From: Morganella sibonii
Lineage (GTDB): Bacteria; Pseudomonadota; Gammaproteobacteria; Enterobacterales; Enterobacteriaceae
NCBI RefSeq assembly: GCF_040560245.1
Contig: NZ_JAKMWP010000001.1
DNA: 64,000 bases
Reading direction: 5' to 3' (one strand)
The notes below the pieces were generated by a model. That model saw only the letters and a program-made list of their open reading frames with translations, did not search any database and was not told the origin of the DNA. Numbering within the stretch: position 1 is the stretch's first letter; each line of letters begins with the position of its first letter. Both the position numbers and the translations under genes were made by a program. Shown here piece after piece: positions 25,782-34,962 of the stretch.

Positions 25782-26366
25782 ATGGCTGAGTGGAAGGGGG
25801 TTCCGTATTTTTTTGATGCAACCGGTAAGTTGCAGGAACAGGTTTCTGTGGTTGTCGGGAAAATTCCACAAGTAGTAGTGGAAACCTCCTTTTCTTGGGA
25901 GACCGTCATCAGCGCTTTCTTTGCCGCATTAATACCTTCTTTTATTGCTTGGTATGCTTTAAAAAATAATTACAAATTAGCCGAATATCAAAATAACTTA
26001 TCAGCAAAAGAGAAATGGATTGGTGATTTTAGGAGTGCTCTGGCTGAATATGTGGCTGAGGCATCAATATTAACAGCAAAACTAATAACCTTGCCATCTT
26101 GTGTTACGAGAGACGAGGAAAGAGCAGCGGAATTTTCCAAGTATAAATTGTTACTATTATTGAGCAGCGCAACGGAATGTGAAATTAAATTAGCAAAAAA
26201 TATTGTTTCAATTAATAACTTAATTGTAAATCTTAAAAAAAATACAAATGGTCTATTTGTAAATTTACAAAGCCGTAAAGATACTGGGGATGAAATACAA
26301 AAATACTTACAAAATTTAATGGTGAATTCTCGGGATGTTATACTTGCTAAGTATGGCAACTACTAA
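25782..26366 (+). CDS. Membrane-anchored hypothetical protein (cargo gene)
   Basis: 194 aa, AT-richer than its neighbours. One transmembrane segment at about 40-58 (ISAFFAALIPSFIAWYAL) is followed by a helical cytoplasmic domain (KEKWIGDFRSALAEYVAEASILTAKL). The layout resembles many single-TM proteins found in prophage cargo slots, but I recognise no family. It has a terminator on each side (25746-25767 and 26467-26491), a typical moron arrangement. A role in exclusion or host interference is possible but unproven. Confidence 0.7.
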   Translation: MAEWKGVPYFFDATGKLQEQVSVVVGKIPQVVVETSFSWETVISAFFAALIPSFIAWYALKNNYKLAEYQNNLSAKEKWIGDFRSALAEYVAEASILTAKLITLPSCVTRDEERAAEFSKYKLLLLLSSATECEIKLAKNIVSINNLIVNLKKNTNGLFVNLQSRKDTGDEIQKYLQNLMVNSRDVILAKYGNY

Positions 26367-26464
26367 TTTACAGCTTCATGCTCGGTTATTCCGAACAACT
26401 AGATACTTGCTGTGATGCTCTGGTAGCGCAGAGCAGTCCGGCTAAACTAAATCAGCCACAAATC

Positions 26465-26599
26465 TTAAAGGTCGCCCTGTGCGGCCTTTTTCATATACGC
26501 CGCCACAGTATCAATCACCTTGTTATCACTTAACACAAGAGCTGTGTGCGGCTTTTTACCATTAGCAACAATAAGAGCATTGGAATACGACAGGCTCAT
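26465..26599 (-). CDS. Possible 44-aa protein opposite the late leader
   Basis: Short open frame with natural-looking composition (NGKKPHTALVLSDNKVIDTV, ending AAQGDL) on the strand opposite the late genes. It overlaps the plus-strand terminator and has no good RBS, so it may be fortuitous. The surrounding 400-bp gap (26367-26766) otherwise holds only that terminator and the holin leader. Confidence 0.3.
   Translation of the reverse strand: MSLSYSNALIVANGKKPHTALVLSDNKVIDTVAAYMKKAAQGDL
26467..26491 (+). terminator. Terminator after the 25782 gene
   Basis: AAAGGTCGC / GCGGCCTTT 9-bp stem (one T-G), CCTGT loop, T tail. Confidence 0.75.
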
Positions 26600-26766
26600 T
26601 ACCTAATCCGTATTCGGCCACAGTGCTCTTCTTATTGCTTTCCCGCCGCTGGTGGGATTACCAGAACAATGCCGCAGCCACCACACTTTAACCCGTTTAA
26701 AACATATAAACCGGTTGCGGCATTTCCCTATCACTCAACATACGGAACACTCCGCAGGGGGTGGAT

Positions 26767-26958
26767 ATGCGCATGTCTGACAAATATTCCAGCCCTACAG
26801 CATACGCCTGGGGACTTATAACCTCTGCCTTTGGCGTTTTATCTCTGGACCAGTGGGCTATTGTTGCCGGGATCATCTGTACTGTCGGGACGTTCCTGGT
26901 GAACTGGTATTACAAACGGAAAGAATTCCAGCTGAAAGCCGGAGAACATCATGAATAA
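26767..26958 (+). CDS. Holin (class II-like, HP1 type)
   Basis: 63 aa with two hydrophobic stretches (AYAWGLITSAFGVLS and WAIVAGIICTVGTFLVNWYY) and a charged C-terminus (KRKEF...EHHE), the layout of two-TM phage holins. RBS CAGGGGG; start 26767 (26773 also possible). It overlaps the endolysin gene by 8 bp. Confidence 0.85.
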   Translation: MRMSDKYSSPTAYAWGLITSAFGVLSLDQWAIVAGIICTVGTFLVNWYYKRKEFQLKAGEHHE

Positions 26959-27427
26959 CCGATTATTTAAAAAAGTCATGGCCGCTTGTGCCGCCGGGGC
27001 GATTGCCGGAGCGCTGGTGCTGATCCCCGCGTATGAGGGTGTTGAGTACAAACCTTACCGTGATGTGGCCGGGGTGCTCACCGTATGTTATGGCCATACC
27101 GGCAGTGATATTCAGCCCGGTAAGTTGTACACGGACGCTGAATGTAAGGCGCTGCTGCATGACGACCTGACGAAAGTCCGGCGCGCGGTTGACCCGATGA
27201 TCAAAGTGCCGATTGATGACAATACCCGGGCGGCCATCTATTCATTTGCATATAACACCGGAACCGGTGCGTTCTCGCGTTCGACAATGCTGCGGAAACT
27301 CAATGCCGGTGATATCGCGGGTGCCTGTGACGAAATGAAACGCTGGACATTTGCCGGTGGTAAGCAGTGGCAGGGTCTGATTAACCGGCGCGAAACGGAG
27401 AAAGCGGTATGCCACGGAACCCTTTAA
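26951..27427 (+). CDS. Endolysin, GH24 lysozyme with SAR signal
   Basis: 158 aa muramidase. The N-terminal signal-anchor (about 8-27, AACAAGAIAGALVLIPA) is weakly hydrophobic and Ala/Gly rich as in SAR endolysins. The catalytic triad Glu29, Asp38, Thr44 has the 9- and 6-residue spacing of P1 Lyz. It reaches the periplasm via Sec and is activated when the holin depolarises the membrane. Confidence 0.92.
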   Translation: MNNRLFKKVMAACAAGAIAGALVLIPAYEGVEYKPYRDVAGVLTVCYGHTGSDIQPGKLYTDAECKALLHDDLTKVRRAVDPMIKVPIDDNTRAAIYSFAYNTGTGAFSRSTMLRKLNAGDIAGACDEMKRWTFAGGKQWQGLINRRETEKAVCHGTL

Positions 27428-27567
27428 CACTGATCATCATTGCTATCATCCTGCTGACTACTGCTCTGTTGGCGGGTTGTTATCTGTATTCACTCCCTAA
27501 TCACTGTAAACCGCTGCTGGACAACCCGCTGGACGGTGTGATCCATTATGAGTGTGAAGCGCCATGA
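27409..27567 (+). CDS. Small membrane protein of the lysis cassette
   Basis: 52 aa. One transmembrane helix (LTLIIIAIILLTTALLAGCY) and a short C-terminus with two more cysteines. LLAGC looks like a lipobox, so a lipoprotein is possible. It overlaps the endolysin end by 19 bp and the Rz gene by ATGA. Function unknown. Confidence 0.65.
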   Translation: MPRNPLTLIIIAIILLTTALLAGCYLYSLPNHCKPLLDNPLDGVIHYECEAP

Positions 27568-27941
27568 ACTGGAAAGAGGCGGTAATTGCCGCACTGTTTA
27601 TTGCTGCCGCCTGGTGGGTATATGACACCTACCGGGATAACCAGCAACTGAAGGTGAATAACACAACGTTGTCCGGACAGCTGTCAGCACAGCGGACGAT
27701 AAATACCATCACGCTTTCAGCCGTTGCCATCAGACACCGTGCCGCACTCGACAACATCAAAGCCAAAGAAACAGAGGGAACGGAGAATGTCAAAGTTAAA
27801 ACCGTTATCAGAACGGAGTTTAAAGACAGTGAGTGCGCTGTTACTCCTGTTTCCCCTGGTGTTATTGGGAAGTTGCAGCAATACGAAAGAGACATTCGTG
27901 CCCGCGCCGGTGGTGCCGATCCCGCCACAACTGACGGCTGA
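27564..27941 (+). CDS. Rz-like i-spanin
   Basis: 125 aa type II membrane protein. One N-terminal TM (VIAALFIAAAWWVYDTY) is followed by a helical periplasmic domain. It contains the whole start of an Rz1-like lipoprotein gene in another frame, the diagnostic spanin arrangement. With Rz1 it fuses inner and outer membranes at lysis. Confidence 0.86.
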   Translation: MNWKEAVIAALFIAAAWWVYDTYRDNQQLKVNNTTLSGQLSAQRTINTITLSAVAIRHRAALDNIKAKETEGTENVKVKTVIRTEFKDSECAVTPVSPGVIGKLQQYERDIRARAGGADPATTDG

Positions 27942-28083
27942 TTGTCCGCTGCCGGTTATTCCGGATGAACTGACATACGGCGGCGCAATCCTGTTGTTGG
28001 CCGATGTAATGAAGTCGATAGCAGACTGTAATCACGATAAGCGGGCAATACGGGAGATTGAAGCGGAGAGGATAAAAAAATAG
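27787..28083 (+). CDS. Rz1-like o-spanin lipoprotein
   Basis: 98 aa lipoprotein overlapping Rz in another frame. Lipobox VLLGSC with Cys at about 30, followed by a proline-rich segment (VPAPVVPIPPQL), as in Rz1. Start at 27787 follows GGAACGGAGA. The long C-terminal extension beyond the Pro-rich part resembles longer o-spanins. Confidence 0.85.
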   Translation: MSKLKPLSERSLKTVSALLLLFPLVLLGSCSNTKETFVPAPVVPIPPQLTADCPLPVIPDELTYGGAILLLADVMKSIADCNHDKRAIREIEAERIKK

Positions 28084-28183
28084 CCCGGAACCGATGGGGA
28101 ACGGGCTTAAATACTACGCTCAGGCAGGTACTCTTGGGTATGTGATTAAATTACACTCTTTGAGCTAAACAAAAGATAAACAA

Positions 28184-28211
28184 GGCCTCGCTAAACAGCG
28201 GGGCTTTTTTA
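28184..28211 (+). terminator. Terminator after the lysis cassette
   Basis: GCCTCGCT / AGCGGGGC stem with AAAC loop and six T. The remaining gap to 28429 shows no gene; a cos site could lie here or at 28981-29122, but I cannot identify one. Confidence 0.82.
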
Positions 28212-28429
28212 TGCGCTGCGTTGTCGCAGTCTCCTTGTGTTAACTATGACCTGTTTATCTCATGCAGTGAGCGCACTGGGAGAATCAAAAACAACGAATC
28301 CACGGTGTGGTTACCGATACGGGCAGCAACGTCAGCTGCCGGAGCAGCAGGGCGTGACAGCCGGAGAGACGGCATAAACCAATCATAAAGCCTGTTCATA
28401 ATGAGTCGGCTTTATAATCGGAGGATATG

Positions 28430-28780
28430 ATGCCACCACGCATACCCCGCGCCTGCCGCAAACGTGGCTGCGCAAAGACAACCACCGACCGCAGCGGATA
28501 CTGCGAAGAGCACCGCAATACTGGGTGGGAGAACCACCAGCAGGGTAAGAGCCGACACGAACGCGGATACGGTACCAAGTGGGATCGGTTGCGTGCTGTG
28601 GTGCTGAGCAGGGATAAGCACCTGTGCCAGCAATGCCTGCGTGAAGGACGGGCAACCGAAGCAAGGACAGTCGACCACATCACACCCAAGGCACATGGGG
28701 GAACCGATGCGGAAAGCAATCTGCAAAGCCTGTGCTGGCCCTGTCACTACCGGAAGACCGCAACGGAGAGAACACGATGA
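28430..28780 (+). CDS. HNH endonuclease, packaging-associated
   Basis: 116 aa. Zinc-binding CxxC pairs and the HNH core: LSRDKHLCQQCL, ARTVDHITPKAHGG, NLQSLCWPCHYRKT. In HK97-like phages the HNH protein next to the terminase is needed for cos cleavage. Start at 28430 gives better spacing from GGAGG than 28427. Confidence 0.9.
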   Translation: MPPRIPRACRKRGCAKTTTDRSGYCEEHRNTGWENHQQGKSRHERGYGTKWDRLRAVVLSRDKHLCQQCLREGRATEARTVDHITPKAHGGTDAESNLQSLCWPCHYRKTATERTR

Positions 28781-28980
28781 AAAAGAAGCAGGTTAAGCTA
28801 TCCCGGATGTTTAAAGGCGGGAGGTTTGTCGGGTATTGCCTCAGTGTTGATGGCGAGATGTTATCCCATCAGACCGACATAAAGATAGAAACAACAGCGC
28901 CGCCGCATTCATCTATATCTGTTAGCTTTCTCTGGCGTCCGTCTGTGGTTGATGATGCTCCGGATATTCACCTTGAATAG
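28777..28980 (+). CDS. Hypothetical protein between HNH and terminase
   Basis: 67 aa, basic start (MKKKQVKLSRMFKGGRFVGY) and a beta-like remainder. ATGA overlap with the HNH gene, RBS GGAGAG. Not recognised. Confidence 0.6.
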   Translation: MKKKQVKLSRMFKGGRFVGYCLSVDGEMLSHQTDIKIETTAPPHSSISVSFLWRPSVVDDAPDIHLE

Positions 28981-29122
28981 AGCAGGGGGAGGGGGAGGTC
29001 AAATCCCTGCCGCCCCACGGCCAGAGGACCGCCGCCTTAGTCAGATTTTTATACCCGCGAAAAATGAAATTAAAACAGGCTGATCTGTAAGAAGTATTTA
29101 TGTATCCGTAAGGAGGGATTTT

Positions 29123-29617
29123 ATGGCTGGCACTCCGGGCAAATCTGGTCGCCGCCCGAAGCCGACAGCCAGAAAAGAACTGGCTGGCAATCCCGGCAAA
29201 CGGGCACTGAATAAAGATGAGCCCGTTTTTACCCCGCTGACCGGTGTCGCTCCGCCGGACTGGTTTGCGGAAAACGATTTGCACCTCGCTGTCACAATGT
29301 GGGAAATGACCGTCAAAGAGTTGTGCGGGCAGGGGATTATCTGTCTGACTGATTTGGCCGTTCTTGAGCGCTGGTGTGTTGCTTATCATTTCTGGCGGGA
29401 GCTGGTTATCGCAATAGCCAGAGATGGTACCCGGCTGAAAGGTGCAACCGGCGGCCCGATAAAGAACCCCGATTTAACCGCGAAAAAAGAGCAGGAAAGC
29501 GAAATGGATCGCACTGGTGCAATGCTCGGTCTGGATCCGGGGAGCCGTCAGCGTCTGATCGGGTTGGCGGGACAGAAAAAACAGGATAATCCGTTTATGA
29601 GGTTAATCACATCATGA
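29123..29617 (+). CDS. Terminase small subunit (P27 family)
   Basis: 164 aa. GKSGRRPKPTARKELAGNPGKR at the N-terminus and the central LTDLAVLERWCVAYHFWREL are hallmarks of P27-family small terminases, which bind the packaging site and recruit TerL. RBS AAGGAGG; ATGA overlap with TerL. Confidence 0.9.
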   Translation: MAGTPGKSGRRPKPTARKELAGNPGKRALNKDEPVFTPLTGVAPPDWFAENDLHLAVTMWEMTVKELCGQGIICLTDLAVLERWCVAYHFWRELVIAIARDGTRLKGATGGPIKNPDLTAKKEQESEMDRTGAMLGLDPGSRQRLIGLAGQKKQDNPFMRLITS

Positions 29618-31344
29618 GTCGCAAATCTTACCCGAACGTAAACGCGGCCAGTCAGTATGCCCGCGACGTGGTTCGCGGCAAGATTGTGGCCTGTCAGTAC
29701 GTGAAAGATGCCTGCCAGCGTCACCTGGATGATCTGGGTGAAGAAAAAAGCCGTAAATTCCGGTACCGGTTTGATAAAGACTTGGCGGAACAGGCCGCGA
29801 AATTTATTCAGTTGCTGCCGCACACCAAAGGCGAATGGGCGTTTAAACGGATGCCGATAACGCTGGAGCCGTGGCAGTTATTTATTGTCTGCTGTGCGTT
29901 TGGCTGGGTTCACAAGGGCAGCAGGCTGCGGCGGTTCCGTGAAGTTTATACGGAGATCCCCCGTAAGAACGGTAAATCAGCTATTTCAGCCGGTGTTGCC
30001 CTGTATTGTTTTACCTGTGATAACGAGTTTGGTGCTGAAATCTACTCCGGTGCAACCACGGAAAAGCAGGCATGGGAAGTGTTTCGTCCCGCAAAACTGA
30101 TGTGCAAGCGTACCCCGCTGCTGACAGAGGCGTTCGGTATAGAGGTCAACGCAAAAAACATGAACCGGCCGGAAGACGGGGCGAGGTTTGAGCCGCTTAT
30201 CGGATCCCCCGGTGATGGTCAGTCCCCGCACTGCGCTATCGTTGATGAATACCATGAGCACGACACGGATGCCCTGTACACGACCATGATTACCGGTATG
30301 GGGGCCAGGCGGCAGCCGCTGATGTGGGCTATCACCACCGCCGGATATAACATTGAAGGCCCGTGTTACGACAAGCGGCGTGAAGTGATTGAAATGCTCA
30401 ATGGTACGGTGCCGAATCCTGAGCTTTTCGGCATTATTTATACCGTTGACGATGGTGATGACTGGACAGATCCGGCCACTTTGCGTAAAGCAAACCCGAA
30501 TATGGGGGTTTCTGTTTACAGTGACTTCCTGATCAGCCAGCAGAACAGAGCCAAAAACAATGCCCGTCTGGCGGGTATATTTAAAACAAAGCACCTGAAT
30601 ATCTGGGTTTCCGCCCGGGCTGCCTATTTCAACATGGTGTCCTGGCGGGAATGCGAGGATAAAACACTCACTCTGGAAATGTTCGAGGGGCAATCCTGTG
30701 TTCAGGCTCTGGATTTAGCCAGAAAACTCGACATGAACTCACGGGTAAGACTTTTTCACCGGGTTATTGACGGCAAACGCCATTACTACTGTATTTCACC
30801 TGATTTTTATGTTCCGTATGACGCCGTATTCAGCGTTGATGTTGAAAACAGACGTACAGCAGAGCGTTTTATGAAATGGGTGGAAACAGGGCATCTTAAA
30901 CTTACAGCGGGAGCGGAGATTGATTACCGCGTCATTCTGGAGGATGCGAAGGCCGGAAACCTGATAAATCCGGTGGATGAGACGGCAATCGACCCGCACG
31001 GTGCAACAAACATCTCCCATGAGCTGGCTGATGAGGGGATGAACCCGATCACCATAGTACAGAACTACACCAACATGTCTGACCCGATGAAGGAGTTAGA
31101 GGCTGCTGTAGCAGCCGGACGGTTCCATCATGACGGCAATCCGATCATGACATGGTGTATCGGTAACGTGGTTGGCAGATATCTGCCGGGTAATGATGAT
31201 GTTGTCCGCCCCACCAAAGAGCAAAACGAAAACAAAATCGACGGTGCAACAGCGCTGATTATGGCCATAGGCAGAGCGATGCTGAATGACCGTGAAGAAA
31301 CGCTGTCATCAGTTTTAACTTCACACGGGCTCCGCTCACTCTGA
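29614..31344 (+). CDS. Terminase large subunit
   Basis: 576 aa packaging motor. The ATPase domain has P-loop-like PRKNGKS (116-122) and Walker B IVDEYHEHD (209-217, Asp211-Glu212). The C-terminal nuclease region contains ALDLARKLDMNSR and acidic residues in the RNase H-like fold. HK97/P27-type. Translationally coupled to TerS. Confidence 0.95.
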   Translation: MSRKSYPNVNAASQYARDVVRGKIVACQYVKDACQRHLDDLGEEKSRKFRYRFDKDLAEQAAKFIQLLPHTKGEWAFKRMPITLEPWQLFIVCCAFGWVHKGSRLRRFREVYTEIPRKNGKSAISAGVALYCFTCDNEFGAEIYSGATTEKQAWEVFRPAKLMCKRTPLLTEAFGIEVNAKNMNRPEDGARFEPLIGSPGDGQSPHCAIVDEYHEHDTDALYTTMITGMGARRQPLMWAITTAGYNIEGPCYDKRREVIEMLNGTVPNPELFGIIYTVDDGDDWTDPATLRKANPNMGVSVYSDFLISQQNRAKNNARLAGIFKTKHLNIWVSARAAYFNMVSWRECEDKTLTLEMFEGQSCVQALDLARKLDMNSRVRLFHRVIDGKRHYYCISPDFYVPYDAVFSVDVENRRTAERFMKWVETGHLKLTAGAEIDYRVILEDAKAGNLINPVDETAIDPHGATNISHELADEGMNPITIVQNYTNMSDPMKELEAAVAAGRFHHDGNPIMTWCIGNVVGRYLPGNDDVVRPTKEQNENKIDGATALIMAIGRAMLNDREETLSSVLTSHGLRSL

Positions 31345-31353
31345 GGAAATCCA

Positions 31354-31533
31354 ATGAAATTACTGACTATTACCGCCCTGCTGGTGGGGATTGCGGGTGC
31401 CTGTCTGCTGGCGTTCGGCGCCTGGCTGCTGATGCCTGCCGCCGGGTTTATCACTGCCGGTGGTTTATGCCTGCTCTGGTCATATCTGGTATCAAAATCA
31501 GCGGGAAGCCTGAATAACAACGGAGGATCATAA
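31354..31533 (+). CDS. Small membrane protein between TerL and portal
   Basis: 59 aa with two hydrophobic helices (LLTITALLVGIAGACLLAFG and FITAGGLCLLWSYLV). RBS GAGG; its stop overlaps the portal start (TAATG). Similar small genes occur at this spot in related phages; function unknown. Confidence 0.7.
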   Translation: MKLLTITALLVGIAGACLLAFGAWLLMPAAGFITAGGLCLLWSYLVSKSAGSLNNNGGS

Positions 31534-32753
31534 TGTTCTTTCCCGGTTTATTCAGAAAATCCGATACGGGTATGAGTTCATCAGAACTCAGCGAAATGAT
31601 CGGTCTGACCTATGACACCTATTCCGGCCGCCGCGTCAGTCCGCAACTGGCGATGCAACTCACGGCGGTATTCAGCTGCGTTCGTGTGCTGGCCGAATCT
31701 GTCGGCATGCTGCCGTGTTCTCTTTATGAGCAGCTTGACAGAGGAAACCGGCGGGCGGTACGTGAGCGGCTGAACAAACTGCTGTCAACCAAACCCAACA
31801 ACTACATGACACCGCAGGAATTCTGGGAATTACTGATCGCCTGTCTGTGTCTGCGTGGCAATTTTTATGCTTATAAAGTCAAAGCGCTCGGTGAAGTAGT
31901 GGAGCTGCTGCCGCTGGAACCGTCCTCAGTTACACCAAAACTGAACAGTAAGTGGGAGCCGGAATATCAGGTTACTTTTCCGGACGGAAAGCGCGATACG
32001 CTGACACAGGATGATATCTGGCATGTACGGATTTTCACCCTGGACGGATTAACCGGACTCAGCCCGATCGCGTATGCAAAACAGGCTGTCGGTCTGGGGC
32101 TGGCAACGGAGGAGCACGGTTCACGGCTGTTCGGGAACGGTGCGGTAACCAGTGGCGTTCTGCAGACCGACCAGTACCTGAAAGACGATGCCTATGAGCG
32201 GCTGAAAACCGACTTTGAAAACCGGCATCAGGGGCTGGCGAATGCGCACAAACCCATGATCCTTGAGATGGGGCTGAAATGGCAGCAAATCAGCATGACA
32301 TCAGAAGATGCGCAGTTTCTTGAAACCCGCAAATTCCAGCTTGAGGAAATTTGCCGTATTTTCCGTGTTCCGCTGCACATGATCCAGAACACCGACCGGG
32401 CAACGTTCAACAACATTGAAAACCTCGGGATCGGATTTATCAACTACTCCCTGGTGCCATACCTCACCCGCATTGAACAGCGCATTAATGTCGGGCTGGT
32501 AAAACCATCAAAACAGGGCGTTTTTTACGCAAAATTCAACACCGGAGCATTGTTGCGCGGTGATATGAAGTCACGGTTTGACGCTTATGCCACCGGTATT
32601 AACTGGGGGATCTATTCGCCCAATGAATGCCGGGAGCTGGAAGAACTCAACCCGCGTGATGGCGGTGATATCTGGCTGACACCGATGAACATGACCACAA
32701 AACCGGAGAGCAGCCCGGAAAAAGAGGAAAAGCAGCATGTCGATGATGACTAA
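31533..32753 (+). CDS. Portal protein (HK97 family)
   Basis: 406 aa. Characteristic segments: AVFSCVRVLAESVGMLPCSLYE, PNNYMTPQEFWE, DIWHVRIFTLDGLTGLSPI and FGNGAVTSGVL. It forms the dodecameric ring at the capsid vertex and is first in the head gene order portal-protease-capsid. Confidence 0.95.
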   Translation: MFFPGLFRKSDTGMSSSELSEMIGLTYDTYSGRRVSPQLAMQLTAVFSCVRVLAESVGMLPCSLYEQLDRGNRRAVRERLNKLLSTKPNNYMTPQEFWELLIACLCLRGNFYAYKVKALGEVVELLPLEPSSVTPKLNSKWEPEYQVTFPDGKRDTLTQDDIWHVRIFTLDGLTGLSPIAYAKQAVGLGLATEEHGSRLFGNGAVTSGVLQTDQYLKDDAYERLKTDFENRHQGLANAHKPMILEMGLKWQQISMTSEDAQFLETRKFQLEEICRIFRVPLHMIQNTDRATFNNIENLGIGFINYSLVPYLTRIEQRINVGLVKPSKQGVFYAKFNTGALLRGDMKSRFDAYATGINWGIYSPNECRELEELNPRDGGDIWLTPMNMTTKPESSPEKEEKQHVDDD

Positions 32754-33393
32754 ACAGCGGCTGGATATACCGCTGAAAATAAAGTCGGTCACTGAAACCG
32801 GCGAGTTTGAAGGGTACGGATCGGTTTTCGGCGTGAAGGACAGCTACAGCGATATTGTTGTGCCGGGTGCTTTTCAGGCATCACTGAGTGAATGGCGGGA
32901 GAAGGGCAGTCTTCCGGCCATGCTCTGGCAGCACCAGATTTCCGAACCGGTCGGTGTGTATACCGAAATGCGGGAGGATGACACCGGCCTGTATGTCAAA
33001 GGGCGGTTGCTTATCGAGGATGACCCGCTGTCAAAACGGGCGCATGCACATCTGAAGGCCGGATCATTATCCGGCCTTTCTATTGGCTACATCCTGAAAG
33101 ACTGGGAGTACGACCGGAGCAAAGGGGCGTTTCTCCTGAAAGAAATCGATCTGTGGGAAGTGAGCCTGGTGACCTTCCCGTCCAATGATGAAGCCCGGGT
33201 CAGTGATGTTAAATCGGCATTTGCCCGTGGTGACATCCCGTCACAAAAAAGTATTGAGCGCGTCCTGCGTGATGTCGGACTGTCGCGGACACAGGCTAAG
33301 GCATTTATGGCCGACGGCTACCATGCTCTCTCTCTGCGTGACGCAGAGGAAGATGCACTGGAAACACTTAAATCCATTAATTTTAATCAGTAA
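32737..33393 (+). CDS. Prohead protease (HK97 gp4-like)
   Basis: 218 aa serine protease that removes the capsid scaffold domain. Catalytic His66 (AMLWQH) and Ser115 (LSGLSIGY) are at the positions expected from HK97 gp4. The start overlaps the portal 3' end by 17 bp. Confidence 0.93.
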   Translation: MSMMTKQRLDIPLKIKSVTETGEFEGYGSVFGVKDSYSDIVVPGAFQASLSEWREKGSLPAMLWQHQISEPVGVYTEMREDDTGLYVKGRLLIEDDPLSKRAHAHLKAGSLSGLSIGYILKDWEYDRSKGAFLLKEIDLWEVSLVTFPSNDEARVSDVKSAFARGDIPSQKSIERVLRDVGLSRTQAKAFMADGYHALSLRDAEEDALETLKSINFNQ

Positions 33394-33402
33394 GGGGCTG
33401 TT

Positions 33403-34614
33403 ATGGCTGTTGATCATAAAGATGTAAGCGAAGTGGCAAAAGAACTGAAATCTTCATTTGAAGAGTTTCAGAAAAAAAATGACAAGCGTATTGATGCCAT
33501 CGAAGCAGAAAAAGGCAAACTGGCGGAATCGGTGGACACCCTGAACGGAAAATTATCCGAGTTGGATGAACTGAAATCGTCACTGGAAGCAGAGCTGGCG
33601 GCTGTGAAACGTCCGGGCGGCGGTGTGGCAAACAAAGATGTTGCCGAACACAAAAGCGCGTTCGAACTGTTTGTCCGCAAGGGTAAGGATGACGGCCTGG
33701 CTGAACTGGAACAGAAAGCCATGCAGATTGGCTCTGATCCGGATGGCGGTTATGCCGTACCGGAAGAACTGGATCGTACCATTATCTCTGCGCTGCGTGA
33801 TGAAGTTGTTATGCGTCAGGAATGTAATGTTGTCTCAGTCGGTACACCGAACTATAAGCGCCTCGTGAATATGGGGGGCACCGGCAGCGGATGGGTAGGG
33901 GAAACAGAAAAACGCCCTGAAACCGCAACACCTAAACTCGGCCCGATTGAACCGGTGTGGGGTGAGATTTACGGTAACCCCGGGGCCACCCAGACCATGC
34001 TGGATGATGCCTTTTTCAATGTTGAGCAGTTTATTACCGGTGAGCTGGCAATTGAATTTGCTGAACAGGAAGAAGCAGCATTCACCAACGGTGACGGCAG
34101 TAAAAAACCGAAAGGGCTGCTGGCTTACGGCAGTGAGGATAAGGCAGATAAGGATCGCGACTGGGGGAAACTGCAGCATCTGCTGCTGAAGAAACCAGCT
34201 GAGCTGACAGCTGATGAAGTGATGCAGTTGGTTTACACACTGCGTAAGCCTTATCGCAGTGGTGCTAAATTTATGATGAATAACAACACGTTATTCAAAG
34301 TTCGCACCCTGAAAGACTCACAGGGCAACTACCTGTGGCAGCCAGGCCTGCAACTGGGTCAGCCATCTGCATTGCTGGGCTACGGTATTGCGGAGAATGA
34401 GCAGTTTGCTGATATGGCTGCCGGTGCTGTTCCGCTGGCATTCGGTAATTTCAAGCGCTGCTACACCATTCTGGATCGTATCGGTATCCGCATGCTGCGG
34501 GACCCGTACACCAATAAGCCGTTTGTACACTTCTACACCACTAAGCGTGTCGGCAGCATGCTAGTTGACAGCAACGCAGTGAAATTACTGAAAGCGGCAG
34601 ACGGTACGAAGTAA
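33403..34614 (+). CDS. Major capsid protein (HK97 gp5-like)
   Basis: 403 aa. The first ~100 residues are a charged coiled coil (the cleavable delta/scaffold domain); the mature HK97 fold follows from about the DPDGGYAVPEELDR segment, with GGTGSGWVGE, FGNFKRCYTILDR and MLRDPYTNKPFVHFYTTKR. Cleavage near residues 100-110 by the upstream protease is predicted. Whether the Lys-Asn chainmail cross-links form cannot be told from sequence alone. Confidence 0.95.
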   Translation: MAVDHKDVSEVAKELKSSFEEFQKKNDKRIDAIEAEKGKLAESVDTLNGKLSELDELKSSLEAELAAVKRPGGGVANKDVAEHKSAFELFVRKGKDDGLAELEQKAMQIGSDPDGGYAVPEELDRTIISALRDEVVMRQECNVVSVGTPNYKRLVNMGGTGSGWVGETEKRPETATPKLGPIEPVWGEIYGNPGATQTMLDDAFFNVEQFITGELAIEFAEQEEAAFTNGDGSKKPKGLLAYGSEDKADKDRDWGKLQHLLLKKPAELTADEVMQLVYTLRKPYRSGAKFMMNNNTLFKVRTLKDSQGNYLWQPGLQLGQPSALLGYGIAENEQFADMAAGAVPLAFGNFKRCYTILDRIGIRMLRDPYTNKPFVHFYTTKRVGSMLVDSNAVKLLKAADGTK

Positions 34615-34656
34615 TCAGTTACGGCGGCAGAAATGCCGCCATTTCCGGAGGGTTTC

Positions 34657-34962
34657 ATGCCATTACCGACAATTGAAGAGCTGCGCCTGCAATGCCGCAT
34701 TGACACTGAGGAAGAGGATCCGCTCCTGCTCGGCTATTTGGATGCGGCAAAAGAAAAAGCAGAGAACTACCTGAACCGGAAATTGTATGACGGTGCTGCT
34801 CCTGACAGTGATCCGGACGGAATGGATATCACACCAGTTATCCGGCTGACACTGATGCTGGTGGTTGGTTTCTGGTATGACACCCGGGAACTGAAAAAGT
34901 TACCGCAAGGCTTCTATGACCTGCTCTGTGATTATCGTTTTTCACCAATGAGGGAAAAATAA
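34657..34962 (+). CDS. Head-tail connector (gp6-like)
   Basis: 101 aa. TIEELRLQCRIDTEEEDPLLLGYLDAAKEKAENYLNRKL is the usual start of gp6-type adaptors. Start at 34657 follows GGAGG. It abuts the next gene by 1 nt. Confidence 0.9.
   Translation: MPLPTIEELRLQCRIDTEEEDPLLLGYLDAAKEKAENYLNRKLYDGAAPDSDPDGMDITPVIRLTLMLVVGFWYDTRELKKLPQGFYDLLCDYRFSPMREK

Noticed and set aside
26546..26821. 91-aa plus-strand frame before the holin
   Set aside because: No RBS, odd composition, overlaps the holin start in another frame; treated as leader.
28210..28429. cos site upstream of the HNH/terminase genes
   Set aside because: Expected in this area from HK97-like phages, but no recognisable overhang or binding-site pattern could be pinned down by eye.
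28396..28747. Several minus-strand frames over the HNH gene
   Set aside because: Cys/Arg/Ser-rich shadows of the HNH coding sequence.
29986..30693. 235-aa minus-strand frame
   Set aside because: Antisense to the terminase large subunit; no family resemblance.
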